51,263 bases of DNA from an uncultured Methanomicrobiales archaeon (GTDB lineage: Archaea > Halobacteriota > Methanomicrobia > Methanomicrobiales > Methanospirillaceae): assembly GCA_949320185.1 (NCBI GenBank), contig CASGHK010000038.1, forward strand, positions 1-51,263. Reading direction: 5' to 3'. Below are positions 16,777-24,481 of this stretch, piece after piece (position 1 is the first letter of the stretch; every line of letters starts with the position of its first letter). Both the position numbers and the translations under genes were made by a program. The notes beneath the pieces were generated by a model. It had not been told where the DNA came from. It made no database searches and worked only from the letters and a program-made list of their open reading frames with translations.

Positions 16777-17910
16777 ATGGACGGCTCGTTACGCATCGGC
16801 CGGCTCTTTGGGATACCGATCGAACTCCATTTCACGTTCCTTCTTGTCATCCCCCTGTTTGCCTGGATCATCGGCACCCAGATCGAGCTGACCCTCTCCC
16901 TCCTGGGCATGGTCTTCGGGGTGGAGATCGATCCGACCCTGGTCCTGAACGGCGTCATGCCATATCTCCTGGGGGCGGTGGTCTCGCTCGGGCTCTTTGC
17001 CGGCGTGCTCCTCCACGAGATCGCCCATTCACTCGTCGCACTCCGCTGGGGGATGCGTATCAACGCGATTACGCTCTACCTCTTCGGTGGTGTCTCGCAG
17101 ATGGAGGAGTCGACGCCCGACCCGAAGATCGAGCTCCCGATGGCGCTGGTCGGCCCTCTCACGTCGCTCGCCCTGGGGCTCATCTGCATCGGACTGGTCT
17201 ACGTCGTGGACGGGGCGATCGTCGACCGTCCGCTCGCCGGGCCGCTCGTTTTCATACTCGCCTACCTCGGGCTGTTGAACGTGATCCTCTTCGCTTTCAA
17301 CCTGCTGCCCGCCTTTCCAATGGACGGCGGGCGTGTGCTCAGGGCATTTCTGGCCCGCCGGATGCCGCTCCCACGGGCCACCAGGATCGCCGCCAGCGTG
17401 GGCAAGGGATTCGCGGTCCTCTTCGGGGTCCTCGGTCTGATCGCCCTCAACCCCATCCTGGTGATCATCGCCTTCTTCATCTATATCGGGGCGTCACAGG
17501 AGTCGACCGCCATCCACTACACCTTCCTGCTCAAAGACGTGACCCTCGGCCAGATCATGAGCCGCGAGGTGATGACGGTGGACCCGTCGACCCCGATCCA
17601 CGTCGTTCTCGACCAGATGTATGCAACCAAGCACCTCGGGTTCCCGGTCGTCGAACGCGGGGCCCTGATCGGAATGGTCACCCTCGATGACCTTCACCGG
17701 ACAAACCCGATCGACCGCGACGCCCTGATCGTCCGGGACGTCATGACCCGGGGTGCCCTCTCGCTCCCGCCGGAGGCTCCGGTCGTCGATGCCCTCCGCG
17801 TCATGTCGGAGCAGAATATCGGGCGGGTACCGATCGTCCGGGAGGGCGACCTCCTCGGCATCGTCACCCGCACCGATATCATGAAGGTGATCGAGCTGCG
17901 CGAGCTCTAG
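16777..17910 (+). CDS. Site-2 protease family (M50) membrane metalloprotease with two CBS domains
   Basis: 377 residues. The zinc-binding HEIAH motif is at residues 80-84 within a membrane helix, and the third ligand lies in NLLPAFPMDGGRVL near 175-188 (Asp183). There are about six transmembrane helices in residues 15-245. Two CBS domains follow (about 255-310 and 318-375; IMSREVMTVDPSTP and VMTRGALSLPPEAP), which usually bind adenine nucleotides and could make proteolysis responsive to energy state. Site-2 proteases cut membrane-bound substrates such as regulators. Full length. The stop overlaps the stop of the opposite radical SAM gene by four bases. Confidence 0.93.
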   Translation: MDGSLRIGRLFGIPIELHFTFLLVIPLFAWIIGTQIELTLSLLGMVFGVEIDPTLVLNGVMPYLLGAVVSLGLFAGVLLHEIAHSLVALRWGMRINAITLYLFGGVSQMEESTPDPKIELPMALVGPLTSLALGLICIGLVYVVDGAIVDRPLAGPLVFILAYLGLLNVILFAFNLLPAFPMDGGRVLRAFLARRMPLPRATRIAASVGKGFAVLFGVLGLIALNPILVIIAFFIYIGASQESTAIHYTFLLKDVTLGQIMSREVMTVDPSTPIHVVLDQMYATKHLGFPVVERGALIGMVTLDDLHRTNPIDRDALIVRDVMTRGALSLPPEAPVVDALRVMSEQNIGRVPIVREGDLLGIVTRTDIMKVIELREL

Positions 17911-19562
17911 TCCAGGTCGAGGAAGCGGTCGATCGGTGTCGGGCCCCCGACCGCCTCCTGCCAGGCCGGGAGCGACCGGAACGGGCGGCGGGCCGCGATC
18001 GAGGCGGCCCTCTTCTTCCCCACGCCGGGCAGCCACCGGAGGGTGGTAAGCGAGAGGGTATTGACCTGCACCGGCGTGGGGAGGGCGGTGACCGAGCGCT
18101 GCCCGTGGTCTACGACGACGGCGTCGATCACGCTGCCAACCGGGAGGGGGAGGGGGAGCCCGAGGAGGATCGGATACGAGCCGAGAGGCCGGGCCAGGCT
18201 CAGGGGGCCCGACTGCTCGACGACGGCACGCCGAACGATAGTCCCGATCGGAAAGACACGACGGAGCATCGGGAGGTCGATCCGGTTCCGGACCGCCTCC
18301 TTGAAGGCCCGGAACTCCCGGTCGTGCCGGCCCAGTGTATTCTCCGCGTGGGCCCGGGTCCCGGGAAACGGCATCACCTGCCGGATGTTGATCCTGCGGA
18401 CAAGGAGACCGGCGGCGAGGACCTGCTCCAGGAAAGCGAGGTTGAGGTCAAAGGTTGCCGGCGTCTCCCCCGCAAGGCCGAGCACGAAGTTGAGCCCTGG
18501 TAGCAGTTCCGGAATCCCCTCCCGCCGGGCGCCGCCGACCTCGTTGAGCACCCGGACGGCGGTGAAGACCTCGTCCGCCGAGGCCTTCAGGTTGTTTGCC
18601 CTCGCCACCGCCGGGTCCGCCGTCTCCATGCCGAGAGCGGCGACATCGCCCGCGGTATGACCCTCGACGACCGCCTGGAGTGCGGCCCTCGCCGCCTCCT
18701 CATGGCGTGCGATCGTACCTGGGTTGACGTTGTCGATATGGAGCGTCAGGAGATCGGGGGCCCCGGTTCTAACCGCCTCGAAAAGGGCCCGGATCCGATC
18801 GGGGTCCGGAACCGGGTCGGCACCGGGAGACGCCCCGTAGGCGAGCAGGTCGGGCTGCCGGCCGAGGCGGAAGTGGTACGCGCCCTCTGAGGAGAGGGCG
18901 GCCACCTCCTCGCCGACGGCGGAGACGGACCGGTACCGGGGAGGGCCGTAGAACGGTTCTGTGCAGAACGAGCAGCCCCCGACCGCCTGGCGGGCACACC
19001 CCCGGGCAGTCTCGAGCTCGACCATCACGTGCGGGAACGAGGGGTGCTGGGAGAGGACCACCGCCCCGGCAACCGCGAACCGGTCGGTCACCGCGTAGTC
19101 GTATCTCCCCCTGGGCTCGGCACCTCCGAGCGCGGCGTCCAGGGCGGTGGCGGGGTGCCCAACGAGGAGAAGGTCGTACCCATCGAGGCCCGCGGGGAGG
19201 GCATGCTCTCCACCGCCGGCCGCGTACCCGAAAAGGATGGGGCCGCCTATCGCTGTCGTCGGCCCGCGAAGCTGCCGTCCGAGCTGGCGGAGCTCGCCGA
19301 GGGTGACGGGACTGCCGGCGAGGTACTTGCCCGGCACGGTGGAACCGGCATGGACCACGACGAGGTCGGCCCGAACGAGGTTCGCCAGGAGGCCGGGGTC
19401 GGCCCGGATCTGGTCTATCGTCAGGTACCGGAGACGGTACCCCCGGTCGACCAGGACGCCGGCGAGCTGCCGGACCTCGGGGGCGATGTAGGGCGGAACC
19501 CCGAGGCACGCGGGTTCGTCCACGTAGCCATCGACGAGGACTGCCCGAATATCAGACCTCAT
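17907..19562 (-). CDS. Archaeal radical SAM protein with N-terminal B12-like region and C-terminal HhH domain (COG1031-like)
   Basis: 551 residues. An N-terminal Rossmann/cobalamin-binding-like region (1-150) is followed by the radical SAM core with cysteines C189, C197 and C200 in GCARQAVGGCSFC, a C-x7-C-x2-C spacing instead of the usual C-x3-C-x2-C but typical of this archaeal group. Later come LGMETADPAVARANN and LPGLNFVLGLAGETPATF. Residues 505-530 (LRWLPGVGKKRAASIAARRP) form a helix-hairpin-helix, suggesting nucleic acid binding. The group is annotated as uncharacterised Fe-S oxidoreductase. Its start overlaps mptE by 11 bases, so it is the last gene of a coupled three-gene unit. Confidence 0.85.
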   Translation of the reverse strand: MRSDIRAVLVDGYVDEPACLGVPPYIAPEVRQLAGVLVDRGYRLRYLTIDQIRADPGLLANLVRADLVVVHAGSTVPGKYLAGSPVTLGELRQLGRQLRGPTTAIGGPILFGYAAGGGEHALPAGLDGYDLLLVGHPATALDAALGGAEPRGRYDYAVTDRFAVAGAVVLSQHPSFPHVMVELETARGCARQAVGGCSFCTEPFYGPPRYRSVSAVGEEVAALSSEGAYHFRLGRQPDLLAYGASPGADPVPDPDRIRALFEAVRTGAPDLLTLHIDNVNPGTIARHEEAARAALQAVVEGHTAGDVAALGMETADPAVARANNLKASADEVFTAVRVLNEVGGARREGIPELLPGLNFVLGLAGETPATFDLNLAFLEQVLAAGLLVRRINIRQVMPFPGTRAHAENTLGRHDREFRAFKEAVRNRIDLPMLRRVFPIGTIVRRAVVEQSGPLSLARPLGSYPILLGLPLPLPVGSVIDAVVVDHGQRSVTALPTPVQVNTLSLTTLRWLPGVGKKRAASIAARRPFRSLPAWQEAVGGPTPIDRFLDLD

Positions 19563-20172
19563 GGCCGAGCAAGGCGAGGAGGCGGCGTGCCCAGGCGAGC
19601 TTGCCCCGCTTCATCGGATCGACCGAGTCGTCGTCGAGGTCGAAGCCCGCGAACTCGATCGACCCTGCCCCGAAGTGCGCGGCGGCGAACGCTGCACGGT
19701 CGCCGTCTGAGAAACCCCCGAAGTTATACACTCCCGGAAGCGGTCGCCCCTGCGTCGTCCCCACGAGGGGGCCCTCGAAGTCGGGGACCCAGGCCCGAAG
19801 GAGGCGCATATTGTCGCCATGCGCGTGGACGACCATGACCGTACCCTCGCGGTTCATCTGGAAGAACGCCTCCGTCGCCCCATCCAGGTCGGTGAAGACC
19901 GCGTCAGGCCGGATGCCGTTCGAATAGAGGAGGTCCGCCGCCGCGTCGGCAGCCAGGACGACCCCGTGGACGCGATCAAGCTGGGCAAGAAGGTTCGGTG
20001 CGTTGCCGCAGACGGTCACCGGCCGGTCGCGTATCAGCGACTCGAGGGTCGCGACATCGTCGCGGGGAAGGAGGGTCCCAAGGAGGACGGCAGCCTCTGC
20101 ATCGGCCTCCCGGTCGAACTGGAAATAGTCGAGGATCTCGTTGTACAGCGGTTCCCAGTCCTCATAATTCAT
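19552..20172 (-). CDS. mptE: 6-hydroxymethyl-7,8-dihydropterin pyrophosphokinase MptE
   Basis: 206 residues from ATG 20172 (MNYEDWEPLYNEI), preceded by AGAGGGG; the frame extends to a TTG at 20193 but homologues begin at MN-x-x-x-WEP. The DUF115-type core includes VTVCGNAPNL near residue 52-61, AADAAADLLYSNGIRPDAVF near 73-92 and TDLDG near 93-97, and ends with FAGFDLDDDSV. MptE makes 6-hydroxymethyldihydropterin diphosphate for tetrahydromethanopterin, the C1 carrier of methanogenesis. It overlaps both neighbours by 11 bases. The strong link to this cofactor is one reason to call the organism a methanogen. Confidence 0.9.
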   Translation of the reverse strand: MNYEDWEPLYNEILDYFQFDREADAEAAVLLGTLLPRDDVATLESLIRDRPVTVCGNAPNLLAQLDRVHGVVLAADAAADLLYSNGIRPDAVFTDLDGATEAFFQMNREGTVMVVHAHGDNMRLLRAWVPDFEGPLVGTTQGRPLPGVYNFGGFSDGDRAAFAAAHFGAGSIEFAGFDLDDDSVDPMKRGKLAWARRLLALLGHEV

Positions 20173-21673
20173 TGCGCCCCTCTTTCTTCTCAAGGCCGAC
20201 GATGTTCTCGAACCGTTTCAGGACCGGGTCGATCACCAGGGAGAGGAGTTTCTCCTTGTCCTCCACGACGGAGAAAAAGGAGAGTGGGATGACGGCGGCA
20301 GCCATATTCGGGTGGCCCCCTGCGTCCCCGATCTCGCCGAAGGCCTCGGTGAGCACCGACCCGAGGTTGATCCTGATATCGCGAGAGCGAGCGGACAGAA
20401 TGATCCCGGTATCTCCGATCCCGTAGACCAGGGCGGTGTTCACCCCTTCGAGGTTGATCAGATAGTCGGCCGCCTGCGGAAGCGCATCGCGGTTCCGGAC
20501 GTACCCGACGTTGGAAAAGAGATAGCCGGACCGGATCAAGCGGTTCTGGATCGCCTTCCCAAGGACGTCGAGGGTCTCCTTCGAGAGGGACGGACTGGTG
20601 ATCTTGTCGAGCAGGTCATTGTCGGTGAGAGGGAGGAGAAACGCGACGTTGGTGAGGTCCTGCGGCGTCACGTTCCGGCGGAAGTCACGAGTATCGGCCC
20701 GGATTCCGTAGATGAGGGCGGTGGCAATCTTTCGTTCGACCGGGAGGTCGAGGTCCTGCAGGTACTGGGTCAGGATCGACGCGGTGGCACCCATGTTCGG
20801 CCGGATGTCCACGAAGTCGGCGACCGCGACGATGTCGTTCTCGGCCCGGTGATGATCGATGATGATGTTGATCGGCGTACCCTGGGGAACGCTGTTGTTG
20901 ACACCGGGGGCTGACGAGTCGACGAGCGCGAGATACCGGCACTCGCCGAGAACCTGGGGCGTCAACCGCTCCATCCGGATGTCGAGCAAATTCACGAAGG
21001 CACGGTTCTCCTGGTGGCCGATATTTCCTTCATAGAGGATACGGATCTGGAGGCGACGGTCCGCTGCTGCCCGGGCGATCTCGGCAAGGGCCATCGCCGA
21101 CGAGATCGCATCGGGGTCGGGATTGTTGTGCGTCACGATACCGAACGTTCCCTCCCACGACTCGAGCATGCGGAAGAGGCGCTGGGCGATTCGAGTCACG
21201 TGCAGCCTCCGGATCTGGTGCACGGCCGCCTTCGCGACCACCTCCTGAGGGTAGATCACGTACTCGGCGCCTGCCGCCTCGAGGGCACTCTGCGAGAGCG
21301 GATCGAGCGCACGTGCGATCACCTCGGCATCGGGGAAACGCCCCTTGATCGCCTGGACGGCCGCGAGGTTGGAGTCCTTCTCGTTCGAGAGGACGAAGAC
21401 CACCTTGGGGACACGTAGGGTGTCGAAGAATGCCGGATCGTGGATATCGCCGACGACGGCGTCGTAATTCTGGTCGAGCAGGTCCTTGACACGTTTCTCG
21501 TCCCGGTCGACGACGAGGATCGAACGGGTCTCGGTCTCGAGTTCCTCGATCACATTGTAGCCGATGGAACCGCACCCGAGCACCATGTACTCGACCTCCC
21601 CCTGCGGTTCCCGGACGTCGGCGTCAGCCATGTAGAGAGAGATGGATCGCAGGGACATATTAATGTCAGCCAT
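20162..21673 (-). CDS. RCK (TrkA-N) - DHH phosphoesterase fusion protein
   Basis: 503 residues. Residues 27-150 are an RCK/TrkA-N NAD-binding domain (YMVLGCGSIGYNVIEEL, then the acidic strand end ILVVDRDEKRV). From about 177 a DHH phosphodiesterase follows: THNNPDPDAISSAMAL near 181-196, LVDSSAPGVNN near 250-260 and DHH at 273-275, closing with a DHHA1 region (IGDAGGHPNMAAA near 455-467). The domain pair suggests cyclic dinucleotide or nanoRNA cleavage under redox or nucleotide control (inference). Three ATG codons in frame (21673, 21658, 21631) precede the RCK fold; the TATA-like GATAAAT about 30 bases before 21673 favours the first as a near-leaderless start. Confidence 0.88.
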   Translation of the reverse strand: MADINMSLRSISLYMADADVREPQGEVEYMVLGCGSIGYNVIEELETETRSILVVDRDEKRVKDLLDQNYDAVVGDIHDPAFFDTLRVPKVVFVLSNEKDSNLAAVQAIKGRFPDAEVIARALDPLSQSALEAAGAEYVIYPQEVVAKAAVHQIRRLHVTRIAQRLFRMLESWEGTFGIVTHNNPDPDAISSAMALAEIARAAADRRLQIRILYEGNIGHQENRAFVNLLDIRMERLTPQVLGECRYLALVDSSAPGVNNSVPQGTPINIIIDHHRAENDIVAVADFVDIRPNMGATASILTQYLQDLDLPVERKIATALIYGIRADTRDFRRNVTPQDLTNVAFLLPLTDNDLLDKITSPSLSKETLDVLGKAIQNRLIRSGYLFSNVGYVRNRDALPQAADYLINLEGVNTALVYGIGDTGIILSARSRDIRINLGSVLTEAFGEIGDAGGHPNMAAAVIPLSFFSVVEDKEKLLSLVIDPVLKRFENIVGLEKKEGRNEL

Positions 21674-21699
21674 TGAGCTGACCGGCCGGAAATCCGTCA

Positions 21700-21710
21700 G
21701 ATTTATCAGT
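21700..21710. promoter_or_regulatory. Divergent TATA-like element between RCK/DHH gene and tRNA-Lys
   Basis: GATTTATCAG on the plus strand (CTGATAAATC on the minus strand) sits 28-37 bases from the RCK/DHH ATG and 32-41 bases before the tRNA-Lys 5' end. Either or both genes could use it. Confidence 0.4.
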
Positions 21711-21741
21711 TCAAAACAACAATCTAATGAAGCGCAAGTAC

Positions 21742-21815
21742 GGGCTTGTAGCTTAGTTCGGTAGAGCGACGGACTCTTAATCCGTAGGCCAAGGGTTCAA
21801 ATCCCTTCAGGCCCG
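21742..21815 (+). tRNA. tRNA-Lys (anticodon CTT)
   Basis: Folds as a standard 74-nt cloverleaf. The acceptor stem GGGCTTG pairs with CAGGCCC (one G-T wobble), and the discriminator is G. The D arm is GCTTAGTTCGGTAGAGC. The anticodon stem ACGGA/TCCGT encloses the loop CTCTTAA, giving anticodon CTT (Lys, AAG). The T arm is AAGGG-TTCAAAT-CCCTT. No intron and no encoded CCA. A run of eight T follows ten bases later. Confidence 0.97.
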
Positions 21816-21824
21816 CTTCTTTCA

Positions 21825-21832
21825 TTTTTTTT
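21825..21832 (+). terminator. Poly-T terminator after tRNA-Lys
   Basis: Eight consecutive T residues ten bases past the tRNA 3' end, followed by more pyrimidines, as expected for archaeal termination. Confidence 0.65.
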
Positions 21833-22201
21833 CCCTTCCTGGTATCCCCTGGTTATGTATTCGTTCGCGAGACAATCGGCGAATCGATATGACGGCCTTT
21901 CGCCTGTGCCATTATCCAATCGGTGATCGACCGTTCCATCGCCCTCCTGGCGCCCGATCGATGGTGTCCGGGAAACCTCGGTCCCGTGTCAGCCCCATCC
22001 GATCCAACGGGAGTACAGCGCACCCATACAGGATAGACACGCTCAGGAGGAATCGATCAATCCCCGGGGGTTCTCTCCTACCAGGGAGACGGCGATGCTC
22101 GCTGCAGCGAGAAGAGAGTTCAGAATAATATCGCGGCAATTATTATATAATATTAGAAAAATTAGTGCGTCCCTGAACTGAAGGGAGGGAGGGAAAAAAA
22201 G
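21833..22201. other. Intergenic region with promoter of the small secreted protein
   Basis: No supported gene in the first 300 bases. A very AT-rich patch, AATTATTATATAATATTAG (about 22137-22155), is a strong TATA candidate for the next gene. It is followed by a leader of about 25-30 nt and the ribosome-binding site GGGAGGGAGGG (22181-22191). Confidence 0.6.
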
Positions 22202-22669
22202 ATGAGTTCAAAGATCAAAATGGCGATGCTGGTCCTCGGCATCGCCCTGCTCGTCGGCGGAGCATCCGCGGCGGGATCTGCCCAGGTGATCAAGCTCGTC
22301 ACCAAGGACACAACCACATGGGAACCGGTAGAAGGAGGGGCGTTCGGAAGCCTCATGTACCAGAACGACCGCTTCGTCTTCACCGGGCACGGACTCGTCG
22401 CCGGGGAGAGTTACACCCTGATCGGGTATAACGAGGCGAGCTGGGCAGGGCTCGAGACCATATTCGGAGTTGGTGTTGCCGACAGAAACGGCAACGTGAA
22501 GATCAAGGGTGGCACCGTGGCGCTCACGCCGTACGCCTACACGACAGGGGAGTACGCGGGCCAGACAGGTGCCAAAGTCTGGCTCGTGCCCACGACATCG
22601 ATGAACGGCGCAGACCTGTTGTGGCTCAACCCGGGCACGTTCCTGTACGAGACCTCGCTGATCGTCTGA
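22202..22669 (+). CDS. Small secreted protein of unknown function
   Basis: 155 residues. A clear signal peptide at 1-23 (MAMLVLGIALLVGGASA) ends at an Ala-x-Ala-like site, then about 130 residues of likely beta structure (DRFVFTGHGLVAGESYTLIG, GVADRNGNVKIKGGTVAL). There is no C-terminal membrane segment, so the mature protein is probably released or bound non-covalently. The strong TATA box, purine-rich ribosome-binding site (GGGAGGGAGGGAAAAAAAG) and downstream T-run suggest a well-expressed single-gene unit. I do not recognise a named family; an all-beta, Ig-like exported domain fits what is visible. Confidence 0.8.
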   Translation: MSSKIKMAMLVLGIALLVGGASAAGSAQVIKLVTKDTTTWEPVEGGAFGSLMYQNDRFVFTGHGLVAGESYTLIGYNEASWAGLETIFGVGVADRNGNVKIKGGTVALTPYAYTTGEYAGQTGAKVWLVPTTSMNGADLLWLNPGTFLYETSLIV

Positions 22670-22681
22670 ACAGACCCCCCA

Positions 22682-22687
22682 TTTTTT
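22682..22687 (+). terminator. T-run terminator after the small secreted protein
   Basis: Six T residues 13 bases past the stop codon, preceded by six C residues. Confidence 0.45.
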
Positions 22688-22875
22688 CCGAGAACACTCC
22701 GAGCTTCAAGGATAATTGCTCGTCCGCCCTTTGCAAGGCGACCGGGGCTCCGGAGCATTGGAGGCATGCCGGACAGAAGAGATCGGCGTCCCACAGCTGC
22801 CTGGACAGGAGGTTCCCAGTCGGGAGCCGGCCGATACATCTTTTATGGACCGCCTCGTAAGCCCCCCGATCCATT

Positions 22876-23242
22876 ATGGAGCGACATGCACTCACCCTGG
22901 TCCTTCTCCACGTCCTCGTGGGCCTCGACCGGTGCTGGACAACACCTCGATAGGGGGGTGATCGTCGCGGACGACAGCGAGGACCGGGGAGTGATGTTCC
23001 TGCTCTACGTCAAGGGCGGGCACGGTGATACCCAGTCGGTCTACGTGGTCCGACCGGTTACACGGTGCCTCGATCCGTCGGGGCCGGGCTGGTTCGCCCT
23101 CCCGTTCATCGGCGCACTCCACTCGGCCCCTCGTCTCGAGTCGTGCAGACGGCTCGGTGCGCTCGATCCAGACCGACTCCCGAGCACCTGCGCCGTACCA
23201 GCGCCGGTCGAGGACCAGGCAATCCAGCGGAAGAGCAACTGA
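22876..23242 (+). pseudogene. Possible frameshifted small secreted-protein gene
   Basis: This lies in a 680-base gap with no intact recognised gene (22670-23351). ATCTTTTATGG (22834-22844) is a TATA candidate placed about 30 bases before an ATG at 22876. That ATG opens a hydrophobic, signal-like start (MERHALTLVLLHVLVGLDRC) which meets TAG at 22951. Right after it lies a run of six G, and the next frame then reads on from GTG 22958 (VIVADDSEDRGVMFLLYVKG) to a stop at 23242 with high GC at third positions. A single indel near the G-run could join the two. The opposite strand also has an open frame (22892-23281), so the call is weak. No family recognised. Confidence 0.25.
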
Positions 23243-23351
23243 GACCGCCTGGTCGAGGGGACGCTCATCGCCCTCGGGCATCTCACCTGACCGTCCGCCG
23301 GCCCCGGAAATCCGCCGGGGAAGGCTTCGAGACTGGAGGAATGAGATCCGA

Positions 23352-23813
23352 TCAGGAGATGCCCGAGTTCGTTGTCCAGCCCGAGGAGAGCACTTCGAGC
23401 CTTCTGAGAATCCCCTGGATATGGCCAGCCTGGAGCATCTCGGCCAGGTGCCCCTCGCAGGTCACGTTCTTCCGGATATGGAACGTCAGGAGCCGTCGAA
23501 TCACCGGCATCCCGGCCGCCTCGAGGCATCCGGGGTCGCGGAAGTACCTGAGGGCCTCGGGCTCCCAGCGCGCCCAGTCGAACCGGACGATGAAACCCGC
23601 CTGATACAGCGTCCTCTCGAACTCGTACACATCCCTGCTGTACTGCTCGAAGGTCCAGCCCTGGTCTTCGGCCACGACCACCTGAGGGAGAAAGTGCGGG
23701 TCCTCGAAGACGGAAAGGAACTCGAGGACCGCTTCGATCTCGTCCGGTGTCGGGGGGATCCTTTCGTCTGCGCCGACAATCATTCCCTCCCTCCGCGAGA
23801 GAGCGGTTGTCAT
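23352..23813 (-). CDS. DUF6508 family protein
   Basis: 153 residues from ATG 23813; another in-frame ATG at 23783 is possible. The frame stays open upstream to 24140 but that part has low complexity and no homologous look. The C-terminal half carries the DUF6508 pattern: GFIVRFDWARWEPEALRYF, then a Leu/His-rich stretch LLTFHIRKNVTCEGHLAEML and GHIQGILRRLEVL. The conserved Arg-Lys-x-x-x-x-x-Glu-Gly-His segment suggests a fixed functional site, but no activity is known for the family. Divergent from the ATP synthase operon. Confidence 0.75.
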   Translation of the reverse strand: MTTALSRREGMIVGADERIPPTPDEIEAVLEFLSVFEDPHFLPQVVVAEDQGWTFEQYSRDVYEFERTLYQAGFIVRFDWARWEPEALRYFRDPGCLEAAGMPVIRRLLTFHIRKNVTCEGHLAEMLQAGHIQGILRRLEVLSSGWTTNSGIS

Positions 23814-23924
23814 CGAACCGGAAATACCCTTGGTAGCTGGACGTGTCTGGCCTGATGACCCCCTGACCGGCGAGGGACCGGCACTCACAGCCACAAAAGA
23901 ATGAAAAGGGATACAATAGGCGAA

Positions 23925-23934
23925 ATCTTTATCA
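23925..23934 (+). promoter_or_regulatory. Putative TATA box upstream of the ATP synthase operon
   Basis: ATCTTTATCA in an otherwise GC-rich spacer. A start site near 23955-23960 would give a leader of almost 200 nt before atpH, containing the short open frame at 23976-24149. Confidence 0.4.
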
Positions 23935-23975
23935 TCGTGCGAGGCCATCCCTCCGCGTAGCACTCCCCGAGAGCC

Positions 23976-24149
23976 ATGATGCCCGTTGACCGAGACCTTG
24001 TTAGAACGCTTCAAGATACCGTCCTGAGACGGTGCGAGGAGCGAATCGCCCGGGCGGGCCGGACCGGGGCCGGCTGTTACCGCGAGGCCAGCCGGAGCAC
24101 GACTACTGGGGGTTTCACTACCGGGATGCGTGCCAGGCACGGGTTGTGA
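23976..24149 (+). other. Short open frame in the leader of atpH (possible uORF or frameshifted gene)
   Basis: The frame starts ATGATG and gives 57 residues (MMPVDRDLVRTLQDTVLRRC at the start), stopping five bases before the atpH ATG. Its 3' half looks random, while the atpH frame upstream of the atpH start reads QPEHDYWGFHYRDACQARVV, which is rich in aromatic and charged residues like real protein. The two could be one small gene broken by a frameshift, or chance. The position just downstream of the TATA candidate and just upstream of atpH also allows a regulatory uORF. Confidence 0.3.
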
Positions 24150-24154
24150 TCGGG

Positions 24155-24478
24155 ATGTCGGATGAGAAGAACCCGCTCGACCAGGTTCACGAGACGGAGA
24201 GGGAACTGGCCACCCGGTACGAGCGGGCCTGTGCTGAGGCGGAAGCCGCCAAGGCGGCGGTAATCCGGGAGCGCCAGAGCCGGCTCGAACAGGCGGAGCG
24301 GGAGGCGCGGGAGGCCGTCGATACGAGGTGGCGGAGCGTGATGGTCCAGATCGACGATGAGATCGAGGGGCTACGACGCGATGCTGTCGAACGGGAGAGA
24401 GAGTTGTGCCGGCGAGTCGAGGAACGTATCCCCGACGCCGTAGCGGAGCTCGTGAGTCTGGTTGCCCTGGGGAGATGA
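24155..24478 (+). CDS. atpH: A-type ATP synthase subunit H
   Basis: 107 residues, almost entirely one charged coiled coil (ELATRYERACAEAEAAKAAV, then RQSRLEQAEREAREAVDTRW), as in AhaH/subunit G of the peripheral stalk, which pairs with subunit E and joins the membrane subunit I to the A3B3 head. ATG 24155 was chosen because homologous sequence begins there. It is the first gene of the H-I-K-E-C-F-A-B-D cluster. The AtpI start follows the stop codon by three bases, with GGGGAGATGACC spanning the junction as ribosome-binding site. Confidence 0.9.
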   Translation: MSDEKNPLDQVHETERELATRYERACAEAEAAKAAVIRERQSRLEQAEREAREAVDTRWRSVMVQIDDEIEGLRRDAVERERELCRRVEERIPDAVAELVSLVALGR

Positions 24479-24481
24479 CCT

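Noticed and set aside
23814-24140. Upstream extension of the DUF6508 frame.
   Set aside because: Pro/Gly/Ser-rich sequence before the homologous part; overlaps the ATP synthase leader.
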